Shown here piece after piece: positions 1 through 9,846 of a stretch of DNA of 64,000 bases. Every line of letters starts with the position of its first letter. Within the stretch, counting starts at the first letter, position 1. The stretch is from assembly GCF_004345725.1 (NCBI RefSeq), contig NZ_SLXG01000001.1, positions 1 through 64,000 on the forward strand. The letters are read 5' to 3'. The notes under the pieces are model-generated. The model did not search any database. It was not told the origin of the DNA and was given only the letters and a program-made list of their open reading frames with translations. Both the position numbers and the translations under genes were made by a program. The stretch comes from Crenobacter luteus. Lineage in GTDB: Bacteria; Pseudomonadota; Gammaproteobacteria; Burkholderiales; Chromobacteriaceae.

Positions 1-25
1 GGAAGGTGGCGCATATCATCAGGCA

Positions 26-91
26 TGAGAACGGCGGTGTCGGGTAGCGGGTTTGGTCGCACAAACAGCTTACCTTGCACCGCCGTTCTCA
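26..91. repeat. 14-bp perfect inverted repeat
   Basis: The arms tgagaacggcggtg (26-39) and caccgccgttctca (78-91) are exact reverse complements around a 38-base spacer. The spacer itself has a small gtttg/caaac hairpin (51-55/62-66). There is no immediate T-run, so a simple terminator is not supported. It could be a structured RNA segment, an operator or a remnant of a small repeat element. Confidence 0.6.
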
Positions 92-140
92 CATCCGGCT
101 TTTACCTCACGTTCCCATTATTCCGTGAAGAACCCTTTTT

Positions 141-169
141 TTGCCCGCGGTGGCGCGCTGGGCTATATT
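141..169 (+). promoter_or_regulatory. Sigma70-like promoter for the SDR gene
   Basis: TTGCCC at 141-146 and TATATT at 164-169 are separated by 17 bases. The TTGCCC -35 element matches that of the ribosomal protein promoter at 62886. A start near 176 would give a leader of about 160 bases. Confidence 0.5.
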
Positions 170-333
170 GCAGCGCAAGATGGGGTGCACCGGCGCCCCA
201 TCACTGCTTTGAGATAGCGACAGTACAACAATCACCCATGCCCGCCGGACCGCGGCGAGGCGAAGGGGGCTAGCGGGGGAATCGGGCCGGCATGTGCCGG
301 CTGGCGTGACATTCTCTGGGGAAAGGAAGCAGC

Positions 334-1074
334 ATGCGTTTGAAGGGCAAAGTGGCAATCATCACCGGCGCCGCCAGCGGCATCGGCCTGGCGACCGCCG
401 AGAAATTCGTCGCCGAAGGCGCGATCGTCGCGGTGTGCGACATCAACCCGGACGCGGTCGAAGCCGCGGTCGCCGCTTTGCGCGCGGCCGGCGGCGAGGC
501 GGCCGGCTACCGGGTCGACGTGACCGACAAGGCGCAGATCGCCGACATGGTCGGCGACGTCAAGGCGCGCTACGGCCGTATCGACGTGCTGGTCAACAAC
601 GCCGGCATCGTGATGGACGCGCAGCTGGCCAAGATGACCGACGAGCAGTTCGACAAGGTCATCGACATCAACCTGAAGGGCGTCTACAACTGCGCGCGCG
701 CGGTGGTCGACACCATGATAGCGCAGGGTAGCGGCGTGATCCTGAACGCCAGCTCGGTGGTCGGCGTCTACGGCAACTTCGGCCAGACCAACTACGCGGC
801 GTCCAAGTTCGGCGTGATCGGCTTCGTGAAGACCTGGGCCAAGGAGCTGGGCAAGAAGGGCATCCGCGCCAACGCGGTGTGTCCGGGTTTCGTCGCCACG
901 CCCATCCTGCGCTCGATGCCGGAAAAGGTGATCCAGGCGATGGAGGAGCGCGTGCCGATGCGCCGCATGGCGCAGCCGGAGGAAATCGCCAACGTGTACG
1001 CCTTCCTCGCGTCCGACGAGGCCAGCTACATCAACGGCGCGGCGATCGAGGTGACCGGCGGTCTGACGCTGTAA
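334..1074 (+). CDS. SDR-family 3-oxoacyl/acetoacetyl reductase
   Basis: This 246-residue protein is a classical short-chain dehydrogenase/reductase of the FabG/PhaB type, expected to reduce a 3-oxoacyl thioester with NAD(P)H in the cytoplasm. The glycine-rich cofactor motif TGAASGIG lies at 11-18, NNAG at 88-91, the catalytic serine at about 140, and YAASK at 154-158. Length is normal for FabG. The ATG at 334 follows aaggaagc at a good distance. The gene stands alone rather than in a fab cluster, so it may be an acetoacetyl-CoA reductase or a FabG paralogue; the substrate cannot be decided from sequence. Confidence 0.9.
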   Translation: MRLKGKVAIITGAASGIGLATAEKFVAEGAIVAVCDINPDAVEAAVAALRAAGGEAAGYRVDVTDKAQIADMVGDVKARYGRIDVLVNNAGIVMDAQLAKMTDEQFDKVIDINLKGVYNCARAVVDTMIAQGSGVILNASSVVGVYGNFGQTNYAASKFGVIGFVKTWAKELGKKGIRANAVCPGFVATPILRSMPEKVIQAMEERVPMRRMAQPEEIANVYAFLASDEASYINGAAIEVTGGLTL

Positions 1075-1097
1075 ACCGGCCGGGATTCGCCACGCAA

Positions 1098-1121
1098 AAC
1101 GCCCCGCGCATGCGGGGCGTT
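1098..1121. terminator. Hairpin between convergent SDR gene and cysB
   Basis: aacgccccgc (1098-1107) pairs with gcggggcgtt (1112-1121) over a four-base loop. It sits between two convergent genes and could act in either direction, although the T-run is weak. Confidence 0.65.
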
Positions 1122-1146
1122 GTCGTTGCGGCCTTCTTCTATATAA

Positions 1147-1160
1147 AGGTTGGCCGAGCC
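1147..1160. repeat. Single copy of the AGGTTGGCCGAGC word
   Basis: One exact copy of the window-wide repeated word lies immediately 3' of the cysB stop codon, outside any gene. It is unpaired here, unlike the inverted pairs at 11324 and 36885. Confidence 0.85.
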
Positions 1161-2096
1161 TCAGTCGTCGTCGCGGCTCAGCAGCGAGCCGTCGACCACC
1201 TGGCGCGTCAGGTGCGGCGCGAAGATTTCGATGAAGCTGTAGGCGAAGCCGCGCAGGTAGGCGTCGCGCCGCAGTCCGATCTTGGTCGTCGACGCGTCGA
1301 ACAGGTGCGCCGCGTCGATCGCGCGCAGCGTGAGGTCGCGCTGCGGCTCGTAGGCCATCGTCGCGATGATGCCGACGCCCAGGCCGAGCGCGACGTAGGT
1401 CTTGATCACGTCGGTGTCGATCGCGGTCAGTACCACGTTGGGCTCCAGCCCGGCGTCCTCGAAGGCCTTGTTGATCTTCGAGCGGCCGGCGAAGGCGAAG
1501 TCGTAGGTGACGATCGGGTAGGCGGCGATGTCGGCCAGCGTGATCGGACGGTCAAGGCCGAGCAGCGGATGGTCCTGCGGTACGACCACGCTGCGGTTCC
1601 ACTCGTAGCAAGGCAGCATCGCCAGCTCCTTGTACAGCGCGATGCCCTCGGTCGCGACCGCGAGGTCGGCCTCGCCGGTGACGACCATTTCGCAGATCTG
1701 CGTCGGGCTGCCCTGCTTGATCGACAGCTTGACCTTCGGGTAGCGTCGCACGAACTCGGCGATCGTCGCCGGCAGCGCGTAGCGCGCCTGCGTGTGCGTG
1801 GTTGCAATCGTCAGCGCGCCCTCCGATTCGCGCGAGAACTCGTCGCCGACGCGCTTGAGGTTCTGCGCCTCGCGCAGGATGTTGCCGGCGATGCGCAGCA
1901 CTTCCTTGCCCGGTTCGGACACCGCCACGACGCGCTTGCCGTTGCGGATGAACACCTGGATACCCAGCTCGTCCTCCAGCAGGCGGATCTGCTTGGAAAT
2001 CCCCGGCTGCGAGGTGTGCAGTTTCTCCGCTGCTTCGGAAACGTTCAGACCCTGCTTGGCGACCTCGACCAGGTAGCGCAGTTGCTGCAGTTTCAT
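1161..2096 (-). CDS. cysB: CysB-family LysR transcriptional regulator
   Basis: The product is 311 residues with an N-terminal LysR winged helix-turn-helix (about residues 18-38) and a C-terminal inducer-binding domain. In characterised CysB proteins, N-acetylserine activates and sulfide antagonises regulation of sulfur assimilation genes. I chose the start giving MKLQQLRYLVEVA, which matches the conserved CysB N-terminus; an in-frame ATG eight codons upstream is the alternative. It is divergent from cysH, its expected target, which supports the assignment. Confidence 0.93.
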   Translation of the reverse strand: MKLQQLRYLVEVAKQGLNVSEAAEKLHTSQPGISKQIRLLEDELGIQVFIRNGKRVVAVSEPGKEVLRIAGNILREAQNLKRVGDEFSRESEGALTIATTHTQARYALPATIAEFVRRYPKVKLSIKQGSPTQICEMVVTGEADLAVATEGIALYKELAMLPCYEWNRSVVVPQDHPLLGLDRPITLADIAAYPIVTYDFAFAGRSKINKAFEDAGLEPNVVLTAIDTDVIKTYVALGLGVGIIATMAYEPQRDLTLRAIDAAHLFDASTTKIGLRRDAYLRGFAYSFIEIFAPHLTRQVVDGSLLSRDDD

Positions 2097-2151
2097 CGGG
2101 GACCGCCCATATAAAACCAAAGGTAATTAAATACTAACACATTATTCTTTT

Positions 2152-2165
2152 GAGCTTATAAGCTC
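2152..2165. promoter_or_regulatory. Perfect palindrome in the cysB-cysH intergenic region
   Basis: gagcttataagctc is a perfect 14-bp palindrome within the AT-rich segment between the divergent genes. It is a candidate operator, possibly for CysB, but CysB sites are loosely conserved, so this is only positional inference. Confidence 0.4.
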
Positions 2166-2217
2166 TGCTTTACCATTGCACGGTCCCGAATTGTCACCCG
2201 AAGTGGGAGTCCTCCTG

Positions 2218-2928
2218 ATGAGTTTTGAAGCCAAGCTGGCCGAGACGAGCCGGCTTCTTGCCGAAATCGCGCGCGAGCACGCGCCGGCGGTGTTCGCCAA
2301 CAGCCTCGGCGCCGAGGACATGGTGCTGACCCACCTGATCGCGACGCTCGACCTGCCGATCCAGATCTTCAGCCTCGACACCGGCCGCCTGCCGGCCGAG
2401 ACCTACACGCTGTTGCAGCAGGTCGGCGAGCGCTACCCGGGCCACCCGGTCAAGGTCTACTTCCCGGATGCCGCCGCGGTCGAGGCCTACGTCAACCAGA
2501 ACGGCATCAACGGCTTTTACGGCAGCGTCGAGCTGCGCAAGGCCTGTTGCCACATCCGCAAGATCGAACCGCTCAAGCGCGCGCTGGCCGGCCAGGCCGC
2601 GTGGATCACCGGCCTGCGCCGCGAGCAGTCGCCGACGCGCCAGGACCTGTCCGACCGCGAGTTCGACGCGGACAACGGGCTGATGAAGTTCAACCCGCTG
2701 ATCGAGTGGACCGAGAAGGAAGTGTGGGCCTATCTCCGCGACAATCAGGTACCCTATAACGCCCTGCACGACAAGCACTACCCGTCGATCGGCTGCGCGC
2801 CCTGTACCCGGGCGATCGCGGTCGGCGAGGATGTCCGCGCCGGACGCTGGTGGTGGGAGAACCCCGACAGCAAGGAATGCGGACTGCACGTGCAGCAGTC
2901 GGCCGTCTCCTTCCTGAAGAAGCCCTGA
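2218..2928 (+). CDS. cysH: Adenylyl-sulfate (APS) reductase, CysH family
   Basis: This enzyme reduces adenylyl sulfate to sulfite in assimilatory sulfate reduction. It has 236 residues. The paired cysteines C110-C111 and C193-x2-C196 are the [4Fe-4S] ligands that distinguish APS reductases from cluster-less PAPS reductases. The catalytic C221 lies in KECGLH near the C-terminus. The ATG at 2218 follows gggag; an upstream TTG in frame is rejected because the extra residues are not family-like. It leads the cysH-cysI-DUF934 operon, divergent from cysB. Confidence 0.93.
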   Translation: MSFEAKLAETSRLLAEIAREHAPAVFANSLGAEDMVLTHLIATLDLPIQIFSLDTGRLPAETYTLLQQVGERYPGHPVKVYFPDAAAVEAYVNQNGINGFYGSVELRKACCHIRKIEPLKRALAGQAAWITGLRREQSPTRQDLSDREFDADNGLMKFNPLIEWTEKEVWAYLRDNQVPYNALHDKHYPSIGCAPCTRAIAVGEDVRAGRWWWENPDSKECGLHVQQSAVSFLKKP

Positions 2929-2972
2929 GCGGCCCGGACGGCCCGAATACAGCCAAGAGTAAAGCCAGAATC

Positions 2973-4631
2973 ATGTACCGTTACGACGAAATCGACGCAC
3001 GCATCGTGCGCGAGCGCGTGGAACAGTTCCGCGACCAGACCCGCCGCTTCCTCGCCGGCGAACTGTCCGAGGACGAGTTCCGCCCCTTGCGCCTGATGAA
3101 CGGCCTCTACATCCAGCGACTCGCGCCGATGCTGCGCGTCGCCATCCCCTACGGCCACCTGTCGAGCCGCCAGATGCGCAAGTTGGCCGAGATCGCCCGC
3201 AAGTACGACAAGGGCTACGGCCACTTCACCACCCGCCAGAACCTGCAGTACAACTGGCCGGCGCTCGAGAGCGTGCCCGACATCCTCGCCGAACTGGCCG
3301 ACGTCGAGATGCACGCGATCCAGACCTCGGGCAACTGCGTGCGCAACACCACCACCGACGCCTTCGCCGGCGTGGCGGCGGACGAGATCATCGATCCGCG
3401 CCCGTACTGCGAAATCATCCGCCAGTGGAGCACGCTGCACCCGGAATTCGCCTTCCTGCCGCGCAAGTTCAAGATCGCCGTGTCCGGCAGCGAACAGGAT
3501 CGCGCCGCGACCTGGGTGCACGACATCGGCCTGCACGTCGTCAGGAACGAGGCCGGCGAAGTCGGCTTCAAGGTCATCGTCGGCGGCGGCCTCGGCCGCA
3601 CCCCGATGATCGGCGAGGTGATCCGCGACTTCCTGCCGACCGCGCACCTGTTGACCTACCTCGACGCCGTGCTGCGCGTCTACAACCGCTACGGCCGCCG
3701 CGACAACAAGTACAAGGCGCGCATCAAGATCCTCGTCAAGGCGATGACCCGCGAAGGCTTCGCCGCCAAGGTCGAGGAGGAGTGGTCGCACCTGAAGGAC
3801 GGCCCGGCCACCTTGCGCTGCGCCGACGTCGCCCACTACGCGAGCTTCTTCACCGACCCGGCCTACGAGGCGCTCGAGGCCAACCCGGCCGAGTTCACCG
3901 CCAGGTTGGCCGAGGACGTCGCGTTCGCGCGCTGGGTCGAGCGCAACACCCGCCTGCACAAGCAGGCCGGCTACCGCTCGGTTGTGCTGTCGCTGAAAAA
4001 GACCGGCGTGCCGCCGGGCGACGCGACCGCCGCGCAGATGGACGCCGTCGCCGACTGGGCCGACCGCTTCGGCTTCGGCGAGATCCGCGTCTCGCACGAG
4101 CAGAACCTGATCCTGCCGGACGTGCGCGAGCGCGACCTGTACGACTTGTGGCAGTTGGCGAAGGACGCCGGCTTCGCGACGCCGAACGTCGGCTTCCTGA
4201 CCGACATCATCTGCTGCCCGGGCGGCGACTTCTGTTCGCTGGCCAACGCCAAGTCGATCCCGGTCGCCGAGGCGATCCAGCAGCGCTTCGACGACTTCGA
4301 CTACCTGCACGACATCGGCGACCTCGAGCTGAACATGTCCGGCTGCATGAACGCCTGCGGCCACCACCACATCGGCCACATCGGCATCCTCGGCGTCGAC
4401 AAGAACGGCGAGGAGTGGTACCAGGTCACCCTCGGCGGCAGCCAGGGCAGCGGCGCCACCATCGGCAAGGTGATCGGCCCGTCGTTCGCGCGCGCGCAGA
4501 TGCCCGACGTGATCGAGAAGATCCTGTCGGTCTACGTCGACAGCCGTCACGCCGACGAGAAATTCCTCGACACCGTCCGCCGTATCGGCCTCGACCCCTT
4601 CAAGGAGCGCGTCTATGCAAAACATCATTAA
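2973..4631 (+). CDS. cysI: Sulfite reductase hemoprotein (CysI-type)
   Basis: The 552-residue protein belongs to the siroheme/[4Fe-4S] nitrite-sulfite reductase family and should reduce sulfite to sulfide with six electrons. Ligand cysteines are visible as C415-x5-C421 (CCPGGDFC) and C458-x3-C462 (SGCMNAC followed by GHHHIGHIG). Ferredoxin-like half domains precede each catalytic domain. It starts 44 bases after cysH and its 3' end overlaps the next gene by 17 bases. No CysJ flavoprotein lies nearby, so the electron donor is unknown. One exact copy of the repeated word falls inside it at 3904, using a rare AGG codon. Confidence 0.92.
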   Translation: MYRYDEIDARIVRERVEQFRDQTRRFLAGELSEDEFRPLRLMNGLYIQRLAPMLRVAIPYGHLSSRQMRKLAEIARKYDKGYGHFTTRQNLQYNWPALESVPDILAELADVEMHAIQTSGNCVRNTTTDAFAGVAADEIIDPRPYCEIIRQWSTLHPEFAFLPRKFKIAVSGSEQDRAATWVHDIGLHVVRNEAGEVGFKVIVGGGLGRTPMIGEVIRDFLPTAHLLTYLDAVLRVYNRYGRRDNKYKARIKILVKAMTREGFAAKVEEEWSHLKDGPATLRCADVAHYASFFTDPAYEALEANPAEFTARLAEDVAFARWVERNTRLHKQAGYRSVVLSLKKTGVPPGDATAAQMDAVADWADRFGFGEIRVSHEQNLILPDVRERDLYDLWQLAKDAGFATPNVGFLTDIICCPGGDFCSLANAKSIPVAEAIQQRFDDFDYLHDIGDLELNMSGCMNACGHHHIGHIGILGVDKNGEEWYQVTLGGSQGSGATIGKVIGPSFARAQMPDVIEKILSVYVDSRHADEKFLDTVRRIGLDPFKERVYAKHH

Positions 4632-5121
4632 AGACGGCGCGGTCCTGACGGCCGACGCCTGGCAACTGGTCCGCCCCGACGCCGAGGGCCAGCTTTCGGT
4701 TCCGGACGAGGGCGACGTGATCGTGCCGCTGGCGGCCTGGTTGGCCGAGCCCGAGCGCTGGGCCGCGCGCGACGGTCGCGTCGCGGTCTGGCTCGCCTCC
4801 GACGACGAGCCGGCCGAGCTGGCCGACTCACTCTCGCGTCTCGAGCTGGTCGCGGTCGACTTCCCGGCCTTCACCGACGGTCGCGGCTACAGCATCGGCC
4901 GCCTGCTGCGCGAGCGCTACGGCTATCGGGGCGAGTTGCGCGCCGTCGGCGACGTCTGGCAGGACCACCTGCACTATCTGTGGCAGGTCGGCTTCGACGC
5001 GTTCGAGATCAAGGACGGCAAGGCGGTCGAGTCGGCGCTCGCCGCGCTGGCGACCTTCAGCGAGCGCTACCAGGCCACTTTCCGCGAGCCGCAGCCCTTG
5101 TTCAAGCGTCGTTCCACGTGA
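4615..5121 (+). CDS. DUF934 family protein of the sulfite reduction operon
   Basis: This 168-residue protein matches the DUF934 family, found next to assimilatory sulfite reductase genes in proteobacteria. Typical features are the DFPAFTDGRGYS segment near residues 83-95 and RERYGYRGELRAVGDVW downstream. Its start overlaps the end of cysI by 17 bases, implying translational coupling. The biochemical role is unproven; an accessory role in sulfite reduction is inferred from context. The repeated word occurs at 4739. Confidence 0.85.
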   Translation: MQNIIKDGAVLTADAWQLVRPDAEGQLSVPDEGDVIVPLAAWLAEPERWAARDGRVAVWLASDDEPAELADSLSRLELVAVDFPAFTDGRGYSIGRLLRERYGYRGELRAVGDVWQDHLHYLWQVGFDAFEIKDGKAVESALAALATFSERYQATFREPQPLFKRRST

Positions 5122-5223
5122 TCCGTTCTGTTGCCTAAATGTTACAAAAGCGGGCGGGTGTTGTATGTCCGCCACGCCCCCCGTGTTGCGAATCTGCTTA
5201 GTCCATCATCATCGGGCCAAGTA

Positions 5224-5252
5224 TTGACAGGGGGTAGTGTCATTTCTATAGT
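5224..5252 (+). promoter_or_regulatory. Strong sigma70 promoter for the OmpA-like gene
   Basis: A perfect TTGACA (5224-5229) is followed after 17 bases by TATAGT (5247-5252). The predicted leader is about 100 bases, as expected for an abundant outer-membrane protein. Confidence 0.8.
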
Positions 5253-5359
5253 GCCGAGTAACGGCATTGTGTTGCACATGGACAACGGTTCTGCGCTGCA
5301 GGGAAGCCGACCGTTGTGTTTGCGCCAGTCGGATCAAATCTTGATAACGAGGGAATAAC

Positions 5360-5986
5360 ATGACCAAACAGCTGAAACTGAGTGCCCTGGTTGCCGCCAT
5401 GGTGCTGTCCGCCAGCGCGTTCGCCGCCAAGCCGGGCTACACCGCCGACCAGTCCACCGACGCCGTGACCCGCAACAACTACGGCGAATGCTGGCGTACC
5501 AACTTCTTCGACAAGGCCACCCAAGGCCTGGTCGAATGCGGCGACGCCGTCGCGGCCAAGCCGGCCCCGGTCGCCCCGGTGTACAGCAAGGAAAAAGTGA
5601 CCCTGTCGGCTGAAGTGCTGTTCGACTTCGACAAGGCGACCCTGCGCGCCGAAGCCCGCAACGAACTCGACCCGCTGGTCAACCGCCTGAAGAACGACCG
5701 TAACCTGCGCAGCGTCGAAGTGGCCGGCCACACCGACTTCCTGGGTTCGGACAGCTACAACCAGGCGCTGTCGCAGCGCCGCGCCAACGCCGTGAAGGAC
5801 TACTTCGTGGCCGCCGGCGTCGCCGCCGAGAAAGTGGTCGCCGTGGGCCGTGGCGAGACCGAAACCAAGATGACCCAAGAGTGCGAAGCCAAGAAGTTCA
5901 AGAAGCGCGCCGACCTGAAGGCCTGCCTGGCTCCGGACCGTCGCGTGGAAGTGACCATCGAGACCGTGAAGACCGTGGTGCAGTAA
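5360..5986 (+). CDS. OmpA-family outer membrane protein (RmpM-like)
   Basis: The product has 208 residues. A signal peptide of about 22 residues ends at AFA. A short segment with the NNYGECWRTNFF pattern follows, then an Ala/Pro linker, then a C-terminal OmpA domain (about 80-200) with FDFDKATLR, GHTDFLGSDSYN and LSQRRA. Such domains bind peptidoglycan and tether or stabilise porins; the size and architecture match neisserial RmpM (class 4 protein) more than full-barrel OmpA. Two cysteines near 168 and 181 may form a disulfide. gaggga precedes the ATG, and the gene is monocistronic between its own promoter and terminator. Confidence 0.88.
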   Translation: MTKQLKLSALVAAMVLSASAFAAKPGYTADQSTDAVTRNNYGECWRTNFFDKATQGLVECGDAVAAKPAPVAPVYSKEKVTLSAEVLFDFDKATLRAEARNELDPLVNRLKNDRNLRSVEVAGHTDFLGSDSYNQALSQRRANAVKDYFVAAGVAAEKVVAVGRGETETKMTQECEAKKFKKRADLKACLAPDRRVEVTIETVKTVVQ

Positions 5987-6009
5987 TCGCCGCGTGTCGA
6001 TCCGACGCG

Positions 6010-6037
6010 AAAGCCCCGCCGCTGGCGGGGCTTTTTT
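6010..6037 (+). terminator. Intrinsic terminator of the OmpA-like gene
   Basis: A GC-rich stem (aagccccgcc/ggcggggctt) with a short loop is followed by a six-base T-run. Confidence 0.9.
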
Positions 6038-6062
6038 GCGACCGGCGGCCGGCGGGGCGTGC

Positions 6063-6092
6063 TTTACGCCCCGCCGGCCGCGCCGCTACAAT
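6063..6092 (+). promoter_or_regulatory. Probable promoter of the ribF operon
   Basis: TTTACG (6063-6068) and TACAAT (6087-6092) are 18 bases apart, about 30 bases upstream of ribF. The -10 is good, the -35 only fair. Confidence 0.45.
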
Positions 6093-6120
6093 CCAAGGTT
6101 TACAAGCGTAAAGACGGGCG

Positions 6121-7056
6121 ATGCGGGTATACATGGGCTCCATGCGCACTAGCGGTCTCGCCGCTTGCGCGCTCACCATCGGCAATTTCGACGGCGTGCA
6201 TCTCGGTCACCAGAACATGCTGGCCCGCCTGCGCGCCGAGGCGGACGCGCGTGGCCTGCCGACCGCGCTGTTGACCTTCGAGCCGCATCCGCGCGAATTC
6301 TTCTGCCGCGACGACCCGCCGTCGCGCCTGTCCACGCTGCGCGACAAGCTCGACTTCCTCGCCGAGCAGCGACTGGTCGACGAGGTGTTCGTCTACCGCT
6401 TCAACCCGGCCTTCGCGCGGATGAGCGCGCAGGACTTCGTCGACCGGGTACTGGTCGGCGCGCTCAACACCCGCTACCTGCTGATCGGCGACGACTTCCA
6501 GTTCGGCGCCAAGCGCCAGGGCGATTTCGCGCTGCTGTCGTCCTGTCCGGCCTTCGTCACCGAGGCGATGCCGTCGGTGCTGGTCGCCGGTGAACGCGCG
6601 TCGAGCACGCTGGTGCGCGAGCGCCTCGCCGCCGGCGACCTTTCCGCCGCCGCACGCCTGCTCGGCCGACCCTACCAGCTGTCCGGCCGCGTGATGCACG
6701 GCAAGAAGCTCGGCCGCACGCTCGGTTTTCCGACCGCCAACATCCACCTGCCGCACCGTCGTCCGGCGCTCGAGGGCGTGTTCGTGGTCGAGGTCGACAC
6801 GCCGGGCGCGACCTTCGGCGGCGTCGCGAGCTTCGGCAAGAACCCGACCGTCGATACCGGCGACGACTACAAGCTGGAAGTGCACCTGTTCGACTTCGCC
6901 GGCGAGCTGTACGGCCAGCGGCTGCGGGTGCGGTTTCTGAAAAAACTGCGCGACGAAGCGCGTTACGACACCCTGGACGCGCTGGTGGCGCAGATCGAAC
7001 GCGACGCCGCCAGCGCGAGAAGCTATTTGACGAGTTTGCAGCGAGAGCAAGCATGA
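6121..7056 (+). CDS. ribF: Bifunctional riboflavin kinase/FAD synthetase
   Basis: RibF phosphorylates riboflavin to FMN and adenylates FMN to FAD. The 311-residue length is normal. The N-terminal nucleotidyltransferase part carries [12 protein letters not shown] (about 20-31) and the [10 protein letters not shown] segment. The C-terminal kinase part carries [11 protein letters not shown] (about 199-209). It overlaps ileS by four bases (ATGA) and begins the ribF-ileS-lspA-ispH operon, a common arrangement in proteobacteria. ATG at 6121 or 6133 are both possible starts. Confidence 0.95.
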   Translation: MRVYMGSMRTSGLAACALTIGNFDGVHLGHQNMLARLRAEADARGLPTALLTFEPHPREFFCRDDPPSRLSTLRDKLDFLAEQRLVDEVFVYRFNPAFARMSAQDFVDRVLVGALNTRYLLIGDDFQFGAKRQGDFALLSSCPAFVTEAMPSVLVAGERASSTLVRERLAAGDLSAAARLLGRPYQLSGRVMHGKKLGRTLGFPTANIHLPHRRPALEGVFVVEVDTPGATFGGVASFGKNPTVDTGDDYKLEVHLFDFAGELYGQRLRVRFLKKLRDEARYDTLDALVAQIERDAASARSYLTSLQREQA

Positions 7057-9836
7057 GCACCGACTACCGCAAGACCGTAAACCTCCTCGATACGCCGTTC
7101 CCGATGCGCGGCGATCTCGCCAAACGCGAACCCGCCTGGGTCAAGCGCTGGCAGGAGCAGAAGCGCTACGACAAGCTGCGCCGGCTCGCCGCCGGCCGCC
7201 CGAAATTCATCCTGCACGACGGCCCGCCGTACGCGAACGGCGACATCCACATCGGCCACGCGGTCAACAAGGTGCTCAAGGACATCATCGTCCGCTCCAA
7301 GACGCTGGCCGGCTTCGACGCGCCCTACGTGCCGGGCTGGGACTGCCACGGTCTGCCGATCGAGCTGATGGTCGAGAAGCTGCACGGCAAGGACATCCCT
7401 GCGGCCAAGTTCCGCGAGCTGTGCCGCGAGTACGCCAGCGAGCAGGTCGCGCGCCAGAAGAAGGACTTCATCCGTCTGGGCGTGCTCGGCGACTGGGACA
7501 GCCCCTACCTGACGATGGACTTCAAGACCGAGGCCGACATCGTCCGCACGCTGGGCAAGATCCACGAGAACGGCTTCCTGTTCAAGGGCGAGAAACCGGT
7601 GCACTGGTGCATCGAGTGCGGCTCGGCCTTGGCCGAGGCCGAGGTCGAGTACGAGGACAAGGTCTCGCCGGCGATCGACGTCGGCTTCAAGGTGAAGGAC
7701 GGCGCGAAGCTGGCCGAGATCTTCGGCCTGGCGGCGCCGGTGGCCGACGCCTGCGCGGTGATCTGGACCACCACGCCGTGGACGCTGCCGGCCAACCGCG
7801 CCGTCGCGGTCAATCGCGAACTCGTCTACCAGCTGATCGACACCCCGAAAGGCGCGCTGATCCTCGCCAAGGAGTTGGCCGAGGCGACGCTCAAGCGCTA
7901 CGGCTTCGAAGGCGCGACCGTGCTGGGCGAAGCGCGCGGCGAGGCGCTCGAACACCTCGAGCTCGCACACCCGTTCTACGAGCGCAGCGTGCCGGTGATT
8001 CTCGGCGAGCACGTGACGCTCGACGCCGGTACCGGCCTCGTGCACACCGCGCCGGCGCACGGCCTCGAGGACTTCCAGGCCGGCCAGCTCTACCGGTTGC
8101 CGATCGAGAATCCGGTCGGCGACGACGGCCGCTACAAGTCGAGCACGCCGCTGTTCGCCGGCCTGTCGGTATGGGAAGCCAACCCGAAGGTGATCGAAAC
8201 CTTGGCCGAGCACGGCACGCTGGTGCACCAGGCCAGGCTCGAGCACAGCTACCCGCACTGCTGGCGCCACAAGACGCCGATCATCTTCCGCGCCACCGCG
8301 CAGTGGTTCATCGGCATGGACAAGGCCGGCCACGCCGGCGACAGCCTGCGCGCGCGCGCCGAGACGGCGGTCGATACCACCGAATTCTTCCCGGCCTGGG
8401 GGCGTGCGCGCCTCGAGGCGATGATCAAGAACCGCCCGGACTGGTGCGTGTCGCGCCAGCGTAGCTGGGGCGTGCCGATGACCTTCTTCGTGCACAAGGA
8501 ATCCGGCGAGCTGCACCCGCGTTCGGCCGAACTGCTCGAAGAGGTCGCGCTGCGCGTCGAACAGCGCGGCATCGAGGCGTGGTTCAGCCTCGACGCGGCC
8601 GAGCTGCTCGGCGACGAGGCCGCCGAGTACAAGAAGCTGTCCGACACGCTCGACGTGTGGTTCGACTCCGGCTCGACCCACTTCGCGGTGCTCAAGCAGC
8701 GCCCGGAGCTGGCGTGGCCGGCCGACCTCTACCTCGAGGGCTCCGACCAGCACCGCGGCTGGTTCCAGTCGTCGCTGTTGACCGGTTGCGCGACCATCGG
8801 CCGTGCGCCGTACAAGCAGCTGCTGACGCACGGCTTCGTCGTCGACGGCGAAGGCCGCAAGATGTCCAAGTCCAAGGGCAACGTGGTCGCGCCGCAGAAG
8901 GTCAACGACAGCCTCGGCGCCGACATCCTGCGCCTGTGGGTCGCCTCGACCGACTACTCGGGCGAGCTGGCGATCTCCGACGAGATCCTCAAGCGCGTCA
9001 CCGAATCGTACCGTCGCCTGCGCAACACGCTGCGCTTCCTCCTGGCCAACCTGTCGGACTTCGACCCGCTCGAGCACAGCGTGCCGTTCGCCGACCTGAT
9101 GCAGCTCGACCAGTACGCGGTGATCGAGGCGCGCGCCCTGCAGGAGCGCGTCGCCGGCGAGCTGTACTCGCGCTACGCCTTCCACCATGCGGTGCAGGAC
9201 ATCGTCGGCTACTGCTCGGAGGAGCTGGGCGCCTTCTACCTCGACGTGCTGAAGGACCGCCTGTACACCACCCAGGCCGACAGCCGCGCGCGCCGCAGCG
9301 CGCAGACCGCGCTCTACCACATCACGCGCAGCCTTTTGCTGCTGATCGCGCCGATCCTGTGCTTCACCGCCGACGAAGCGTGGGAGGTGTTCACCGGCAG
9401 CGACGAGGAGTCGACGCTGTTCCACACCTGGCACGAGTTCCCGCAACTGCCGGAAGCGGTCGAGGCCGAGCTGATCGCCAAGTGGCAGTCGATCCGCGCC
9501 TTCCGCGCCGAGGTCAACAAGCTGCTGGAAGCCGAGCGCGCCGCCGACAAGATCGGTTCGTCGCTGCAGGCCGAACTCGACATCGAGGCAGACGGCGACC
9601 TGTACGACAACCTCGCCAGCCTCGACGGCGACCTCAAGTATGTGCTGATCGTGTCGCGCGCCGACGTCAAGCAGGGTGCGCAGACCCGCGTCAGCGTCAC
9701 GCCGAGCGCGCACGCCAAGTGCGAGCGCTGCTGGCACTACCGCGCCGACGTCGGTTCGCGCGCCGACCATCCGACGATCTGCGGCCGCTGCGCCGACAAC
9801 GTCGCCGGCCGCGGCGAGGTGCGCCGTCATGCCTGA
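7053..9836 (+). CDS. ileS: Isoleucyl-tRNA synthetase
   Basis: This class I aminoacyl-tRNA synthetase charges tRNA-Ile. It has 927 residues, the usual bacterial length. The HIGH motif appears in ANGDIHIGH near residue 60 and KMSKS in [10 protein letters not shown] near 603. A CP1 editing domain lies between them. A C-terminal zinc-binding pair (CERC and CGRC, from about 890) is typical of bacterial-type IleS. It is translationally coupled to ribF and followed at once by lspA. Confidence 0.97.
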   Translation: MSTDYRKTVNLLDTPFPMRGDLAKREPAWVKRWQEQKRYDKLRRLAAGRPKFILHDGPPYANGDIHIGHAVNKVLKDIIVRSKTLAGFDAPYVPGWDCHGLPIELMVEKLHGKDIPAAKFRELCREYASEQVARQKKDFIRLGVLGDWDSPYLTMDFKTEADIVRTLGKIHENGFLFKGEKPVHWCIECGSALAEAEVEYEDKVSPAIDVGFKVKDGAKLAEIFGLAAPVADACAVIWTTTPWTLPANRAVAVNRELVYQLIDTPKGALILAKELAEATLKRYGFEGATVLGEARGEALEHLELAHPFYERSVPVILGEHVTLDAGTGLVHTAPAHGLEDFQAGQLYRLPIENPVGDDGRYKSSTPLFAGLSVWEANPKVIETLAEHGTLVHQARLEHSYPHCWRHKTPIIFRATAQWFIGMDKAGHAGDSLRARAETAVDTTEFFPAWGRARLEAMIKNRPDWCVSRQRSWGVPMTFFVHKESGELHPRSAELLEEVALRVEQRGIEAWFSLDAAELLGDEAAEYKKLSDTLDVWFDSGSTHFAVLKQRPELAWPADLYLEGSDQHRGWFQSSLLTGCATIGRAPYKQLLTHGFVVDGEGRKMSKSKGNVVAPQKVNDSLGADILRLWVASTDYSGELAISDEILKRVTESYRRLRNTLRFLLANLSDFDPLEHSVPFADLMQLDQYAVIEARALQERVAGELYSRYAFHHAVQDIVGYCSEELGAFYLDVLKDRLYTTQADSRARRSAQTALYHITRSLLLLIAPILCFTADEAWEVFTGSDEESTLFHTWHEFPQLPEAVEAELIAKWQSIRAFRAEVNKLLEAERAADKIGSSLQAELDIEADGDLYDNLASLDGDLKYVLIVSRADVKQGAQTRVSVTPSAHAKCERCWHYRADVGSRADHPTICGRCADNVAGRGEVRRHA

Positions 9837-9846
9837 GGAGGGGAGC

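Larger units (their letters stand above)
1..333. other. Non-coding region upstream of the SDR gene
   Basis: No convincing gene is seen here; short open frames on both strands lack family resemblance and codon bias. The stretch holds a 14-bp inverted repeat, a short near-perfect hairpin at 179-202 (gatggggtgc against gcgccccatc), and a sigma70-like promoter for the next gene. The 5' end of the window probably follows another gene that lies outside it. Confidence 0.6.
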
